From the NCBI RefSeq assembly GCF_001654455.1, contig NZ_CP015772.1, positions 3,658,001-3,722,000 on the forward strand: a stretch of DNA of 64,000 bases. The letters are read 5' to 3'. The position numbers and the translations under genes were made by a program. How positions within the stretch are numbered: the first letter of the stretch is position 1; each line of letters opens with the position of its first letter. This DNA is from Niabella ginsenosidivorans. Its GTDB lineage: Bacteria; Bacteroidota; Bacteroidia; Chitinophagales; Chitinophagaceae. Positions 36,953 through 44,964 of the stretch are shown piece by piece. The notes beneath the pieces were generated by a model. That model made no database searches. It was not told the DNA's origin and worked only from the letters and a program-made list of their open reading frames with translations.

Positions 36953-37831
36953 ATGCAACTACTAAACGGAAAGGAAACAGCTAAGGCTATTCTGGATTCT
37001 TTGGAAATTGATGTAGCCCAGCGTGCGGCATCCGGCAAAAAAGTTCCCCATCTTGCGGCTATTCTTGTAGGAAATAACGGGGCCAGTGAAACGTACGTGG
37101 CTTCTAAAGTGCGGACCTGCAATGAAATCGGCTTTATATCTACATTGATCCAGTTTGATGAAGATGTGGCTGAGCTGAAACTGCTGGAAAAGATTGATGA
37201 ACTGAACGAAGATATGGATGTAGACGGCATACTGGTGCAACTCCCGCTGCCGGAGCATATTTCAGAAAAAAAAGTGATAGAAGCCATTGATCCGGCCAAA
37301 GACGTTGATGGTTTTCACCCCATCAATATCGGGAAAATGACCTTAGGAGAAAAAGAGGCGTTCATTTCCGCAACCCCTTATGGCATTATGCTGCTGCTGG
37401 AGCATCATAAAATTGAAACCAAAGGGAAACACGCTGTAGTTATAGGCAGGAGCCATATTGTTGGCCGGCCCATGAGCATATTGTTAAGCAATAATACCAC
37501 TCCCGGTAACTGTACCGTAACCCTCTGTCATTCCAAAACCACAAACCTTAAAGAGATTTGCCTGCAGGCAGATATTATAGTAGCAGCTATCGGCATTCCC
37601 GAGTTTGTAAAGGCTGATATGGTAAAGGAGGGCGCTGTGGTGATTGATGTGGGCATTACGCGTACCCCGGATGCATCAAAAAAGTCGGGGTATCGTTTGG
37701 TTGGCGATGTAGACTTTAAAAGTGTTGCTCCCAAAACAAGTTATATAACCCCTGTTCCGGGTGGCGTGGGTCCTATGACCATAGCGGCTTTAATGAAGAA
37801 TACATTTAAGGCCTGTGATAACAGGAATTGA
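36953..37831 (+). CDS. folD: bifunctional methylenetetrahydrofolate dehydrogenase/methenyl-THF cyclohydrolase
   Basis: Interconverts 5,10-methylene-, methenyl- and 10-formyl-THF in one-carbon metabolism. The catalytic Tyr48-x-x-x-Lys52 lies in [16 protein letters not shown]. Also present are [26 protein letters not shown], the NADP-binding [14 protein letters not shown] and the C-terminal [19 protein letters not shown]. Length of 292 is typical. The first Met ([14 protein letters not shown]) matches the usual family start, although the promoter -7 box ends only 7 nt upstream, implying a leaderless or near-leaderless message. Confidence 0.96.
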   Translation: MQLLNGKETAKAILDSLEIDVAQRAASGKKVPHLAAILVGNNGASETYVASKVRTCNEIGFISTLIQFDEDVAELKLLEKIDELNEDMDVDGILVQLPLPEHISEKKVIEAIDPAKDVDGFHPINIGKMTLGEKEAFISATPYGIMLLLEHHKIETKGKHAVVIGRSHIVGRPMSILLSNNTTPGNCTVTLCHSKTTNLKEICLQADIIVAAIGIPEFVKADMVKEGAVVIDVGITRTPDASKKSGYRLVGDVDFKSVAPKTSYITPVPGGVGPMTIAALMKNTFKACDNRN

Positions 37832-37837
37832 GAATTG

Positions 37838-37920
37838 AGTAATCAGTTATCAGTTCCGATAGTTATCGGGATCAGTTTCAGGATCAGGATGAACAATAGA
37901 CAATCCGCAATGAACATGAG
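37838..37920 (+). repeat. dispersed ATCAGT/TTCCGATAG intergenic repeat, copy 2
   Basis: AATCAGTTATCAGTTCCGAT, then AGTTATCGGGATCAG, aligns with copy 1 at 2459. It is followed by simple words (GGATCAGGATGAAC, AATAGACAATCC). It lies right after the folD stop codon. Confidence 0.6.
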
Positions 37921-37952
37921 GTATGTGTGTTAAAGCAGCCTCTTTTTTTCCG

Positions 37953-37960
37953 TACCTTTG
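37953..37960 (+). promoter_or_regulatory. -7 box of queE
   Basis: TACCTTTG, a perfect TAnnTTTG match preceded by a T-rich stretch. It places the transcription start near 37964-37968, so translation must begin downstream of that. Confidence 0.6.
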
Positions 37961-37980
37961 CAGATCACAATTTTCCAGAA

Positions 37981-38625
37981 TTGATCAAACAACAAACATC
38001 AAATAATACTCCCTTGTACGCCCCTGGTATAGCACTTCCGGTAATGGAACATTTTTATACAATCCAGGGAGAAGGCTTTCACCAGGGCAAAGCGGCTTAT
38101 TTTATCCGGCTTGGGGGATGTGATGTTGGCTGTACCTGGTGCGATGTAAAAGAAAGCTGGCCCTTTGATGCGCACCCCTATTACCCCATTGAATCCCTTA
38201 TTACCGAAGTAAAAAAGACGAACACAAAGATGGTGGTCGTTACCGGCGGTGAGCCCCTGCTGCATAATCTTGATACTCTTACAAACGCATTGCATACGGA
38301 AGGATTCCATACCAATATTGAGACCTCGGGTTCTTCTCCCCTTTCAGGAAGCTGGGACTGGATCTGTCTTTCCCCAAAAAAATTCAAACGGCCGCTGCCC
38401 GAAGTGTTGCTAAAAGCAAATGAGCTGAAGGTAATCGTTTATAATAAAACGGATTTTGCCTGGGGCGAGCAATTTGCCGCACAGGTCACCCCCAATTGCA
38501 AATTGTACCTGCAGCCGGAATGGAGCAAGGCTGCAGCAATGACCCCGCTGATTGTGGAATACATTAAACAACACCCGGAATGGGAATTAAGCCTCCAACT
38601 GCATAAATATATTAATGTGCCGTAG
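37981..38625 (+). CDS. queE: 7-carboxy-7-deazaguanine synthase (radical SAM)
   Basis: Radical SAM enzyme of queuosine/preQ0 synthesis, ring-contracting 6-carboxytetrahydropterin. The FYTIQGEGFHQG start, the cluster motif C-x3-C-x2-C in GGCDVGCTWCDVKESW, VVTGGEPLLHN, ETSGSSPLSG and the C-terminal LQPEWSK...HKYINVP are all conserved. The start is uncertain: the frame is open from a GTG at 37927, but a -7 box at 37953 lies inside that extension. TTG at 37981 or 38014 would keep the upstream LPVME segment conserved in relatives; the first ATG, at 38044, would remove it. Confidence 0.9.
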   Translation: MIKQQTSNNTPLYAPGIALPVMEHFYTIQGEGFHQGKAAYFIRLGGCDVGCTWCDVKESWPFDAHPYYPIESLITEVKKTNTKMVVVTGGEPLLHNLDTLTNALHTEGFHTNIETSGSSPLSGSWDWICLSPKKFKRPLPEVLLKANELKVIVYNKTDFAWGEQFAAQVTPNCKLYLQPEWSKAAAMTPLIVEYIKQHPEWELSLQLHKYINVP

Positions 38626-38639
38626 AGAGGTGAGCTGCC

Positions 38640-38732
38640 AGGGCTGAGATCAGTTATCAAAAGAGCCGGGCATCAGGATGCACCATGAACGATTGACTAT
38701 AAGCCATCAACTATTGACTATTGCCAACGCAA
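38640..38732 (+). repeat. degenerate intergenic repeat, ATCAGTTATC and GACTATTG words
   Basis: Contains GATCAGTTATCAAAAG, CACCATGAACGATTGACTAT and CAACTATTGACTATTG. It is of the same style as copies at 37838 and 50939, between queE and the M42 peptidase gene. Confidence 0.45.
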
Positions 38733-38827
38733 GCACCTGAAATCACCTGTTGCCGTTCGCAACAACATTAATACCCCTGGTATCTGTATCGCTCTACTCT
38801 GCCCATCCAGAATCCGGAAAAAATCAG

Positions 38828-38835
38828 TACGTTTG
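38828..38835 (+). promoter_or_regulatory. -7 box of the M42 peptidase gene
   Basis: TACGTTTG, a perfect TAnnTTTG match, 19 bp before the ATG. No clear -33 box. Confidence 0.5.
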
Positions 38836-38854
38836 AAACCATTAAACATTCATT

Positions 38855-39982
38855 ATGGCGAAATCCGATACAAAGCAAAAAGACAAAAAAGTAAAGGCAT
38901 CAAAAAAAATAATCACTGATGCTTCGTTCACATTTCTAAAAAATTATATCAATAACCCATCGCCGGTAGGTTTTGAAAGCTGGGGGCAAAAATTATGGCT
39001 GGATTACGTGAAGCCATACGTGGACACCCATTATGTGGACCCGTATGGAACAGCTGTAGGTATTGTGAATCCCGACCAGCCTTTTAAAGTGGTGATTGAA
39101 GCCCATGCTGATGAAATCAGCTGGTTTGTAAACTATATAACGGATAAGGGTTTAATATATGTAAAGCGGAATGGCGGCGCCGATCACCAGACAGCACCGG
39201 CACAGCGGGTATGGATCCATGGAAAAAAAGGAGCCGTAAAAGCGGTATTTGGGTGGCCGGCCATTCACACCCGTATTGGTAAAGAGCATGAAACCCAGCC
39301 CAAGACAGAAAATATCTGGCTGGACTGCGGCGCCCGCAGCAAAAAAGAAATTGAAGCCCTGGGCATTCATGTAGGTGCCGTGGTAACCTACCAGGATGGG
39401 TTTGATGAATTATCGAACGGCCATTTTGTTGGCCGTGCTTTTGATAACCGTATTGGCGGGTTTATGATTGCAGAAGTAGCGCGGCTTTTAAAAGAAAGGA
39501 AAAAAACACTACCATATAGCTTATATATTGTAAATGCAGTGCAGGAAGAGATCGGGCTCCGTGGTGCAGAAATGATCGCGCGCCGTATTAAACCTGATGT
39601 GGCCATAATTACAGATGTTACACATGATACCAATACGCCCATGATTAATAAAAATATTGAGGGTGATGTGCTTTGTGGAAACGGTCCATCCCTGGCCTAT
39701 GCACCTGCCGTGCATAATAAACTACTGGCATTTGTGGAAGCCATTGCCGAAAAAAACAAAATACCCGTTCAATGGCGCGCATTAAGCAGAAGCACCGGAA
39801 CGGATACCGATTCTTTTGCCTATGCCAATGACGGCTGCCCGTCTGTGCTTATTTCCATGCCACTGCGTTATATGCATACTACGGTTGAAATGATCCATAA
39901 GAACGATATCGAAAATACGATCCGTTTAATGTACGAAACATTGCTGGCATTGAGCCCAAAAACGAATCTCAGCTATCTGTGA
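38855..39982 (+). CDS. M42 family metallopeptidase (glutamyl aminopeptidase/FrvX-like)
   Basis: A cytosolic di-zinc aminopeptidase, usually a large oligomer. A basic Lys-rich N-terminus (residues 1-20) is followed by the M42 core: the first metal motif EAHADEIS (His84, Asp86), the inserted PDZ-like domain (about 95-180), RAFDNRIGG with the bridging Asp, the catalytic VQEEIGLRGA, TDVTHD, and the last His ligand in RYMHTTVEM. Length of 375 is typical. It has no signal peptide. Its upstream gene is queE with a separate promoter between; downstream is a shared terminator with the convergent susD. Confidence 0.93.
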   Translation: MAKSDTKQKDKKVKASKKIITDASFTFLKNYINNPSPVGFESWGQKLWLDYVKPYVDTHYVDPYGTAVGIVNPDQPFKVVIEAHADEISWFVNYITDKGLIYVKRNGGADHQTAPAQRVWIHGKKGAVKAVFGWPAIHTRIGKEHETQPKTENIWLDCGARSKKEIEALGIHVGAVVTYQDGFDELSNGHFVGRAFDNRIGGFMIAEVARLLKERKKTLPYSLYIVNAVQEEIGLRGAEMIARRIKPDVAIITDVTHDTNTPMINKNIEGDVLCGNGPSLAYAPAVHNKLLAFVEAIAEKNKIPVQWRALSRSTGTDTDSFAYANDGCPSVLISMPLRYMHTTVEMIHKNDIENTIRLMYETLLALSPKTNLSYL

Positions 39983-40001
39983 TTATTTTGTTCTACCCTG
40001 T

Positions 40002-40042
40002 TAAAAGTTAAGCGGCCTCAAATTACAGCCGCTTAACTTTTA
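40002..40042. terminator. bidirectional terminator between M42 gene and susD
   Basis: A perfect 15-bp stem (TAAAAGTTAAGCGGC / GCCGCTTAACTTTTA) with an 11-nt loop between the convergent genes ending at 39982 and 40061. Confidence 0.88.
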
Positions 40043-40060
40043 CAGAGATACACATTATCT

Positions 40061-41575
40061 TTAGAAGCCTGTATTATTGGGTAACAGGTTCGGATTGATG
40101 TCTGTTTCCTGTTTGGGAATGGGAAATAATAATTGCTTTTCAGTATATGTTGAGCCAAATACTGTTTTATGCCCTACAAAATTGTCCCAGTTGCCGGTAA
40201 CATCATTATGAATTTTACGGGTACGTATCATATCGAACCACATCTTGTTCTCAAAACAGAGTTCAAAATACCGTTCCAGCCAAACTTCTTTTTCAAAAGC
40301 ATCTGTATTCGTATTGGTAAACGGAGCCAGTTCCGCCCGCTTACGAATATCATTCAACGCCTTCTGCGCAACTGCATTTGGAGCCCCTTCTGCACGGTTA
40401 GACGCCTCTGCGTACATTAGCAACACATCTGCATAGCGATATAACGAATAGTTCAGGTCCGCCTTTAACGTATTGGTAATTGCATTTACATCAAACCATT
40501 TATAAATGTATGGATGTGCAAAAGTAACTGTTGCCCCTGTTTTTGCGTTGGGATAACTCCTGTAAATAAACTGACGTTCTTTTACCCTTTTATCTCCTGC
40601 CGGAAAAGAAGCTATGAACTGGTCTGTAGGATAAACAGAACCGTATTCATCTGAATAAAGAGAGATTCCGCTATAGTTTGGAATTGTGAGCGGCGTCAGA
40701 GGGTTATTAACGTTTACAGAAGCTGCATATTGTACCTGGAAAATAAACTCCTTTGTATTCTTATTGGCAGGATCAATCATATCAGTATACTCTGTAAACA
40801 GAGAATATCCACCTTTATTGATCACGTCCAGGGAGCGCTTAGCCGATTCTGCATAATACTGATTTCCTCCATTGATGGCCGCACCGGCATACGTTAAGTA
40901 CACATCTGCCAAGACAGATTTTACCGCTCCCATAGAGATCCGTCCGTCTGCATCTTTCCAGGGCAATGTTGATTTTTCTGCTGTTAACAGATCCGGTATA
41001 ATGATATCATCATAGATCTCTTTTGCGGCAGCCCGGGAAGGCTTCAAAGAATTTAAATCCTTTGGCACTTCAGTAATTTCCGGAACAGCTCCATATAAAC
41101 GCACTAAATAAAAGTAATATAATGCTCTCATGGCATGCGCCTCTGCCAGCATATTTGTTTTTTGCTCATCGGATAAATCACTGGCATTAATAGAAGGTAT
41201 TGCCGTAATAGCTTCATTACAGGCGCCAATACCCTTGTATAAATTTTGCCACCAGGTATCTACATAAAATGCCTCGTCTGTAAATGTGAGCTTTTGAAAG
41301 GTGGTGTACCCTGTTTGCCCGAGATCACTACCGGTCTTGCCCGTCATAAATTCCATCAGGTTCCATGTATTTCCGCCGTAAGAAGAAGGTTGATTTCCCA
41401 AAACAGCATCTTTTAGGTTTTGATAGCATCCATCTGCAAAAGCGCGCGCCACTTTAAAACTTGACAGTTCTGCATCAGGTGTAATAAAACCTGTGGGCTT
41501 TTCTTCCAGGAATTTGGTGCAGGACGTTGTTATCAGTCCTACAAAAGCACTAAGAATATATATATACTTTTTCAT
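40061..41575 (-). CDS. SusD/RagB family lipoprotein
   Basis: A 504-residue surface lipoprotein of the SusD/RagB class. The lipobox is ITTSC (Cys 19). N-terminal TPR scaffold: NMLAEAHAMRALYYFYLVRLYGAVPEITEVPKDLN. C-terminal motifs: RYADVLLMYAEASNRAEGAPN, ALNDIRKRAELAPF and VWLERYFELCFENKMWFDMIRTRKI. It ends in LPNNTGF. Eighteen bp separate it from its susC. Conserved SusD surface contacts are expected, but the substrate is not inferable. Confidence 0.95.
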   Translation of the reverse strand: MKKYIYILSAFVGLITTSCTKFLEEKPTGFITPDAELSSFKVARAFADGCYQNLKDAVLGNQPSSYGGNTWNLMEFMTGKTGSDLGQTGYTTFQKLTFTDEAFYVDTWWQNLYKGIGACNEAITAIPSINASDLSDEQKTNMLAEAHAMRALYYFYLVRLYGAVPEITEVPKDLNSLKPSRAAAKEIYDDIIIPDLLTAEKSTLPWKDADGRISMGAVKSVLADVYLTYAGAAINGGNQYYAESAKRSLDVINKGGYSLFTEYTDMIDPANKNTKEFIFQVQYAASVNVNNPLTPLTIPNYSGISLYSDEYGSVYPTDQFIASFPAGDKRVKERQFIYRSYPNAKTGATVTFAHPYIYKWFDVNAITNTLKADLNYSLYRYADVLLMYAEASNRAEGAPNAVAQKALNDIRKRAELAPFTNTNTDAFEKEVWLERYFELCFENKMWFDMIRTRKIHNDVTGNWDNFVGHKTVFGSTYTEKQLLFPIPKQETDINPNLLPNNTGF

Positions 41576-41593
41576 ATTCTGAAACTTTGATTT

Positions 41594-44500
41594 TTAAAAT
41601 ACAAGACTAACTCCCAGATTCCAAACCCGTGGGCGGGGATAGGAGAAGAAATCCAGGTTTTGCGAAAAATTTGAGTTATTGCCAAAAGAGCTGTTATAAG
41701 TATCCACTTCAGGATCATAACCGGTATACTTAGTGCTTATAAACAGGTTCTGAACGCTTGCATAGATCCTCAACTTCTGAATCCGCCAACGGTCAATTGT
41801 TGCTTTTGGAATGGAATATCCCAGAATAAAGTTCTGACCGCGGATATAAGAACCATCCTCTACCCACCAGGTATCAAATTTGGAATCCTGCGCCCACTTA
41901 TAAGGGCGTACCTGGGAGATCATGGTATTCTGATGATCGGGAGTCCACCCATCCAGCACAGTGGCCAGGCTGTTTGCAATGGTTTGACGATCTTCTGTTG
42001 AATGCTTGAACGTTGCTGCCGTATTAACACCCTGCACAAAACGGATATCGAAAGAAAAATCAAAATTTTTATAGTTCAATGTGCTGGAGAAGGTGCCCGT
42101 CCATTTTGGTACAGACCGTCCGATAATGCTATATACTTCTTTACCGTTTTCATCAAGCAGGTATTTGCGGTCACCCGGTAGTAGTCCCTGAGAAGCTGCC
42201 AGATCTGCTTCATCGGTACTATAAGTTCCTAACCGGGTTCTCCCCCAAAATGATCCTATAGCTTCTCCCACCCGTAAAATATTGGTTTGCCCTAAAAAGT
42301 TAGGGCCGGGAAATATATCCGCATTCCCATCGTTTAGTTTAAGAATCCTGTTTTTATTGGTGGCAAAAATGAAATTGGTGGTCCATTTAAAATTTTCTGT
42401 TTTAATATTTTCTGTGCTTAACCCGATTTCAAGACCTGTGTTTCTTACAGAGCCCACATTTCTGTAAACATAATTTTGCTGGAGCCCCGCACTCCACGCA
42501 ACAGGGGTCTGCAATAGCAGATCTTTAGTGGTTCTGTTGTAAAAATCAGCTGTAAGATAAACTCTGTTATTCCACAGTCCCAATTCCAGACCTGCATCAG
42601 CCTGCCAGCTTGTTTCCCATTTCAGATCCGGATTTCCCAGATAGCTGGGCAGCAAGGTAGATTGATTTGCACCAGCCAGAACAGTTGTTGAGGATGAGAT
42701 CTGAGGGATTGACATATAGCTGCCAATCTCCTGGTTACCGGTACCGCCATAGCTTGCCCGGATCTTTAAGTCACTAATTGCTGAATTGTTTTTCATAAAA
42801 TCCTCATTCGAAACTCTCCACGCGGCACCGACAGATGGGAAGAATGCGTATTTATTATTTTTACCAAACCTGGAAGATCCATCAGCACGTCCTGTTGCAG
42901 TAAACATATACTTATCATTAATGTTATACATGACGCGCGCATAATAAGAATTCATGGCATAATCTCCGGTTCCTGAAGTTATAGCGTTTCTTACCGAACC
43001 AGCACCCAAATTATACCACTGGAAATAATTATCTATAAAGTTTTGTGTTTCTGCAAACACCGTTTCCGTATTCGTTTTTTGCCATGAAGCTCCCAACATT
43101 GCTGTCATCCTATGCCCATTATCAAACTGTTTATTCCATGTCAGATAATTTTCAGATTGCCAGTAAACAAACTGCGAGGACCGGATATTGGCTACACCGC
43201 CCTGATCCTGCGAAAGATTATGAAGATCATTAGATGAGAAGAAATTATTCTTTTGGGTATTTACATTATATCCGAAATCCGATTTAAACTCCAGATCCTT
43301 TGTAAGTTTAAACAACAGATAAGTGTTTCCCTGAACCTGGATATTGTTATTCAATGAATACCGGTCATTAGCAATATGTACCGGGGTAGCGCCTCCTTCC
43401 ATACCATCAATATCGCTATTACCGGACCAGGTTCCATCAGGATATTTTACCGGTAAGATCGGAAGCGCCTCCGTCACCATTCTTGGTACATTCAATCCTC
43501 CATTTCCATCAGATACCATGCGTTGTAAGCCTTTGGAAAATGCAATGCTACCTCCTACTTTCAACCATTTATTTACTTCATTATCCAATGTAAAACGGGC
43601 AGAATAGCGCTTAAACCAGGAGTTGATCATAATACCGTTTTGGTCCAGATATCCCATCGACAAACTAAAGAGCGTTTTGTCGCTTCCTCCCTGAAAATTC
43701 AGCTGATGACTTGTAGACGTTGCAGGCTTATACACTTCCTTTTCCCAATTGGTATTATAAATAGGGTTATCATTTTCATCAAATAATAACGGAAAATTCT
43801 GATGATTCAGCGCTTTGGGAGGAGCTACAGCAACCCCATTGTTCCATTTTGCAGAATTTGCGTAGGCTTCATTATACATTTTAACAAATTCCGTAGCATT
43901 CAGCGCAGGCAAATGCCTGTAAAGCTGGCCTACATTTACATTTCCTTCATAAGAAACCTGTGTGGGGCCTTTGCGGCCACGCTTTGTGGTGATCATAATA
44001 ACTCCGTTAGCACCACGAGACCCGTAAATAGCAGTAGCAGATGCGTCTTTCAGCACCTCCATTGAAGCGATATCATTTGGATTGATGCTATTGGGATCAA
44101 CTCCAATTACTCCATCCACCACATAGGTTGGATCTAACGACGAATTTATTGATCCCAATCCGCGCACACGCACTTTGGCACCTGCACCAGGCGCATTATT
44201 ATTGATGCTCACATCCACACCCGGCACTTTTCCCTGCAGGGCCTGAGTAACGTTCGGCACCGGAGCATCCATCAATTTATCTGATTTCAGAACAGATATA
44301 GCTCCCGTCAAATCAGATTTTCTTGCCGTACCATAGCCAATCACTACTACCTCATCAAGACTGGAAGCTGTGGTCGTTTTTAAAATAACAGTGCCAATAT
44401 CTGTACGCCCGTTAACTGCCTGTTCGTAATTGGCATACCCCACATAAGAAAATACCAGGGTGGCATTGCTGTTGGGAAGATGAATGCTGAACCTACCGGC

Positions 44501-44743
44501 CTCGTCCGTTATCACAGCGGTTTGCGAGCCTTTCATCTCTACAGTAACGCCGGCTAAAGGTTCTCCTTTATCATTGGTTACCACACCGGTTACCGTAGCC
44601 TGCTGCTGCAGATAAACAACCGGGGCTGCTATCCCCTTCATGCCCGGGTATAAACAACACCCCAGTAAAGCAGTAAACATAAAATGCCTGAAACGCAAAC
44701 GGTATAACGTAGTGCGCATAGGCAACAGGTTTAGATTTCTCAT
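41594..44743 (-). CDS. SusC/RagA TonB-dependent outer-membrane transporter
   Basis: A 1049-residue importer. An N-terminal charged stretch precedes a signal segment (FMFTALLGCCLYPGMKGIAAP), so the signal peptide is long. Then CarboxypepD_reg-like (about 48-125), LDEVVVIGYGTARKSDLTGAI, the plug with VRVRGLGSINSSLDPTYVVDGVIG and MEVLKDASATAIYGSRGANGVIMITTK, and a barrel ending WNLGVSLVF. The start residues MRNLNLLP are echoed by MRICNLLP in the next susC, and the two 5' leaders are alike, suggesting shared ancestry. It is operonic with the SusD at 41575. Confidence 0.95.
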   Translation of the reverse strand: MRNLNLLPMRTTLYRLRFRHFMFTALLGCCLYPGMKGIAAPVVYLQQQATVTGVVTNDKGEPLAGVTVEMKGSQTAVITDEAGRFSIHLPNSNATLVFSYVGYANYEQAVNGRTDIGTVILKTTTASSLDEVVVIGYGTARKSDLTGAISVLKSDKLMDAPVPNVTQALQGKVPGVDVSINNNAPGAGAKVRVRGLGSINSSLDPTYVVDGVIGVDPNSINPNDIASMEVLKDASATAIYGSRGANGVIMITTKRGRKGPTQVSYEGNVNVGQLYRHLPALNATEFVKMYNEAYANSAKWNNGVAVAPPKALNHQNFPLLFDENDNPIYNTNWEKEVYKPATSTSHQLNFQGGSDKTLFSLSMGYLDQNGIMINSWFKRYSARFTLDNEVNKWLKVGGSIAFSKGLQRMVSDGNGGLNVPRMVTEALPILPVKYPDGTWSGNSDIDGMEGGATPVHIANDRYSLNNNIQVQGNTYLLFKLTKDLEFKSDFGYNVNTQKNNFFSSNDLHNLSQDQGGVANIRSSQFVYWQSENYLTWNKQFDNGHRMTAMLGASWQKTNTETVFAETQNFIDNYFQWYNLGAGSVRNAITSGTGDYAMNSYYARVMYNINDKYMFTATGRADGSSRFGKNNKYAFFPSVGAAWRVSNEDFMKNNSAISDLKIRASYGGTGNQEIGSYMSIPQISSSTTVLAGANQSTLLPSYLGNPDLKWETSWQADAGLELGLWNNRVYLTADFYNRTTKDLLLQTPVAWSAGLQQNYVYRNVGSVRNTGLEIGLSTENIKTENFKWTTNFIFATNKNRILKLNDGNADIFPGPNFLGQTNILRVGEAIGSFWGRTRLGTYSTDEADLAASQGLLPGDRKYLLDENGKEVYSIIGRSVPKWTGTFSSTLNYKNFDFSFDIRFVQGVNTAATFKHSTEDRQTIANSLATVLDGWTPDHQNTMISQVRPYKWAQDSKFDTWWVEDGSYIRGQNFILGYSIPKATIDRWRIQKLRIYASVQNLFISTKYTGYDPEVDTYNSSFGNNSNFSQNLDFFSYPRPRVWNLGVSLVF

Positions 44744-44769
44744 ATAAATAAAAATTGATTTTCATATCG

Positions 44770-44785
44770 GTTTCCTGTAGGAAAC
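44770..44785. promoter_or_regulatory. short palindrome upstream of susC (44743)
   Basis: GTTTCCT-GT-AGGAAAC, a 7-bp perfect inverted repeat, 27 bp upstream of the start codon. It could be an operator or a leader hairpin. A second one, AGCAAA-TCTG-TTTGCT, lies at 44865-44880. Confidence 0.35.
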
Positions 44786-44902
44786 AGGTCAAGCTTCGGC
44801 ATGCAGCCGGGCAAACAATCCTACAAAATCCTTTTTGCAACAAAGCAAATACGCATTAAAAGTAAGCAAATCTGTTTGCTAAAAAAATATTTTTTAAAAC
44901 CC

Positions 44903-44936
44903 AAAAAGGCGCATACAAGATTGCATACGCCTTTTT
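44903..44936. terminator. terminator after susD (44965)
   Basis: AAAAAGGCG (44903-44911) and CGCCTTTTT (44928-44936) form a 9-bp stem with a 16-nt loop. On the minus strand it ends in a T-run, about 29 bp past the susD stop codon. Confidence 0.75.
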
Positions 44937-44964
44937 ACTTTATTCCTTAAATTATTAAACGGCT

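Noticed and set aside
36953-39982. folD-queE-M42 island as a mobile insertion between SusCD blocks
   Set aside because: No integrase, terminal repeats, tRNA or direct repeats bound it and the genes are housekeeping in character.
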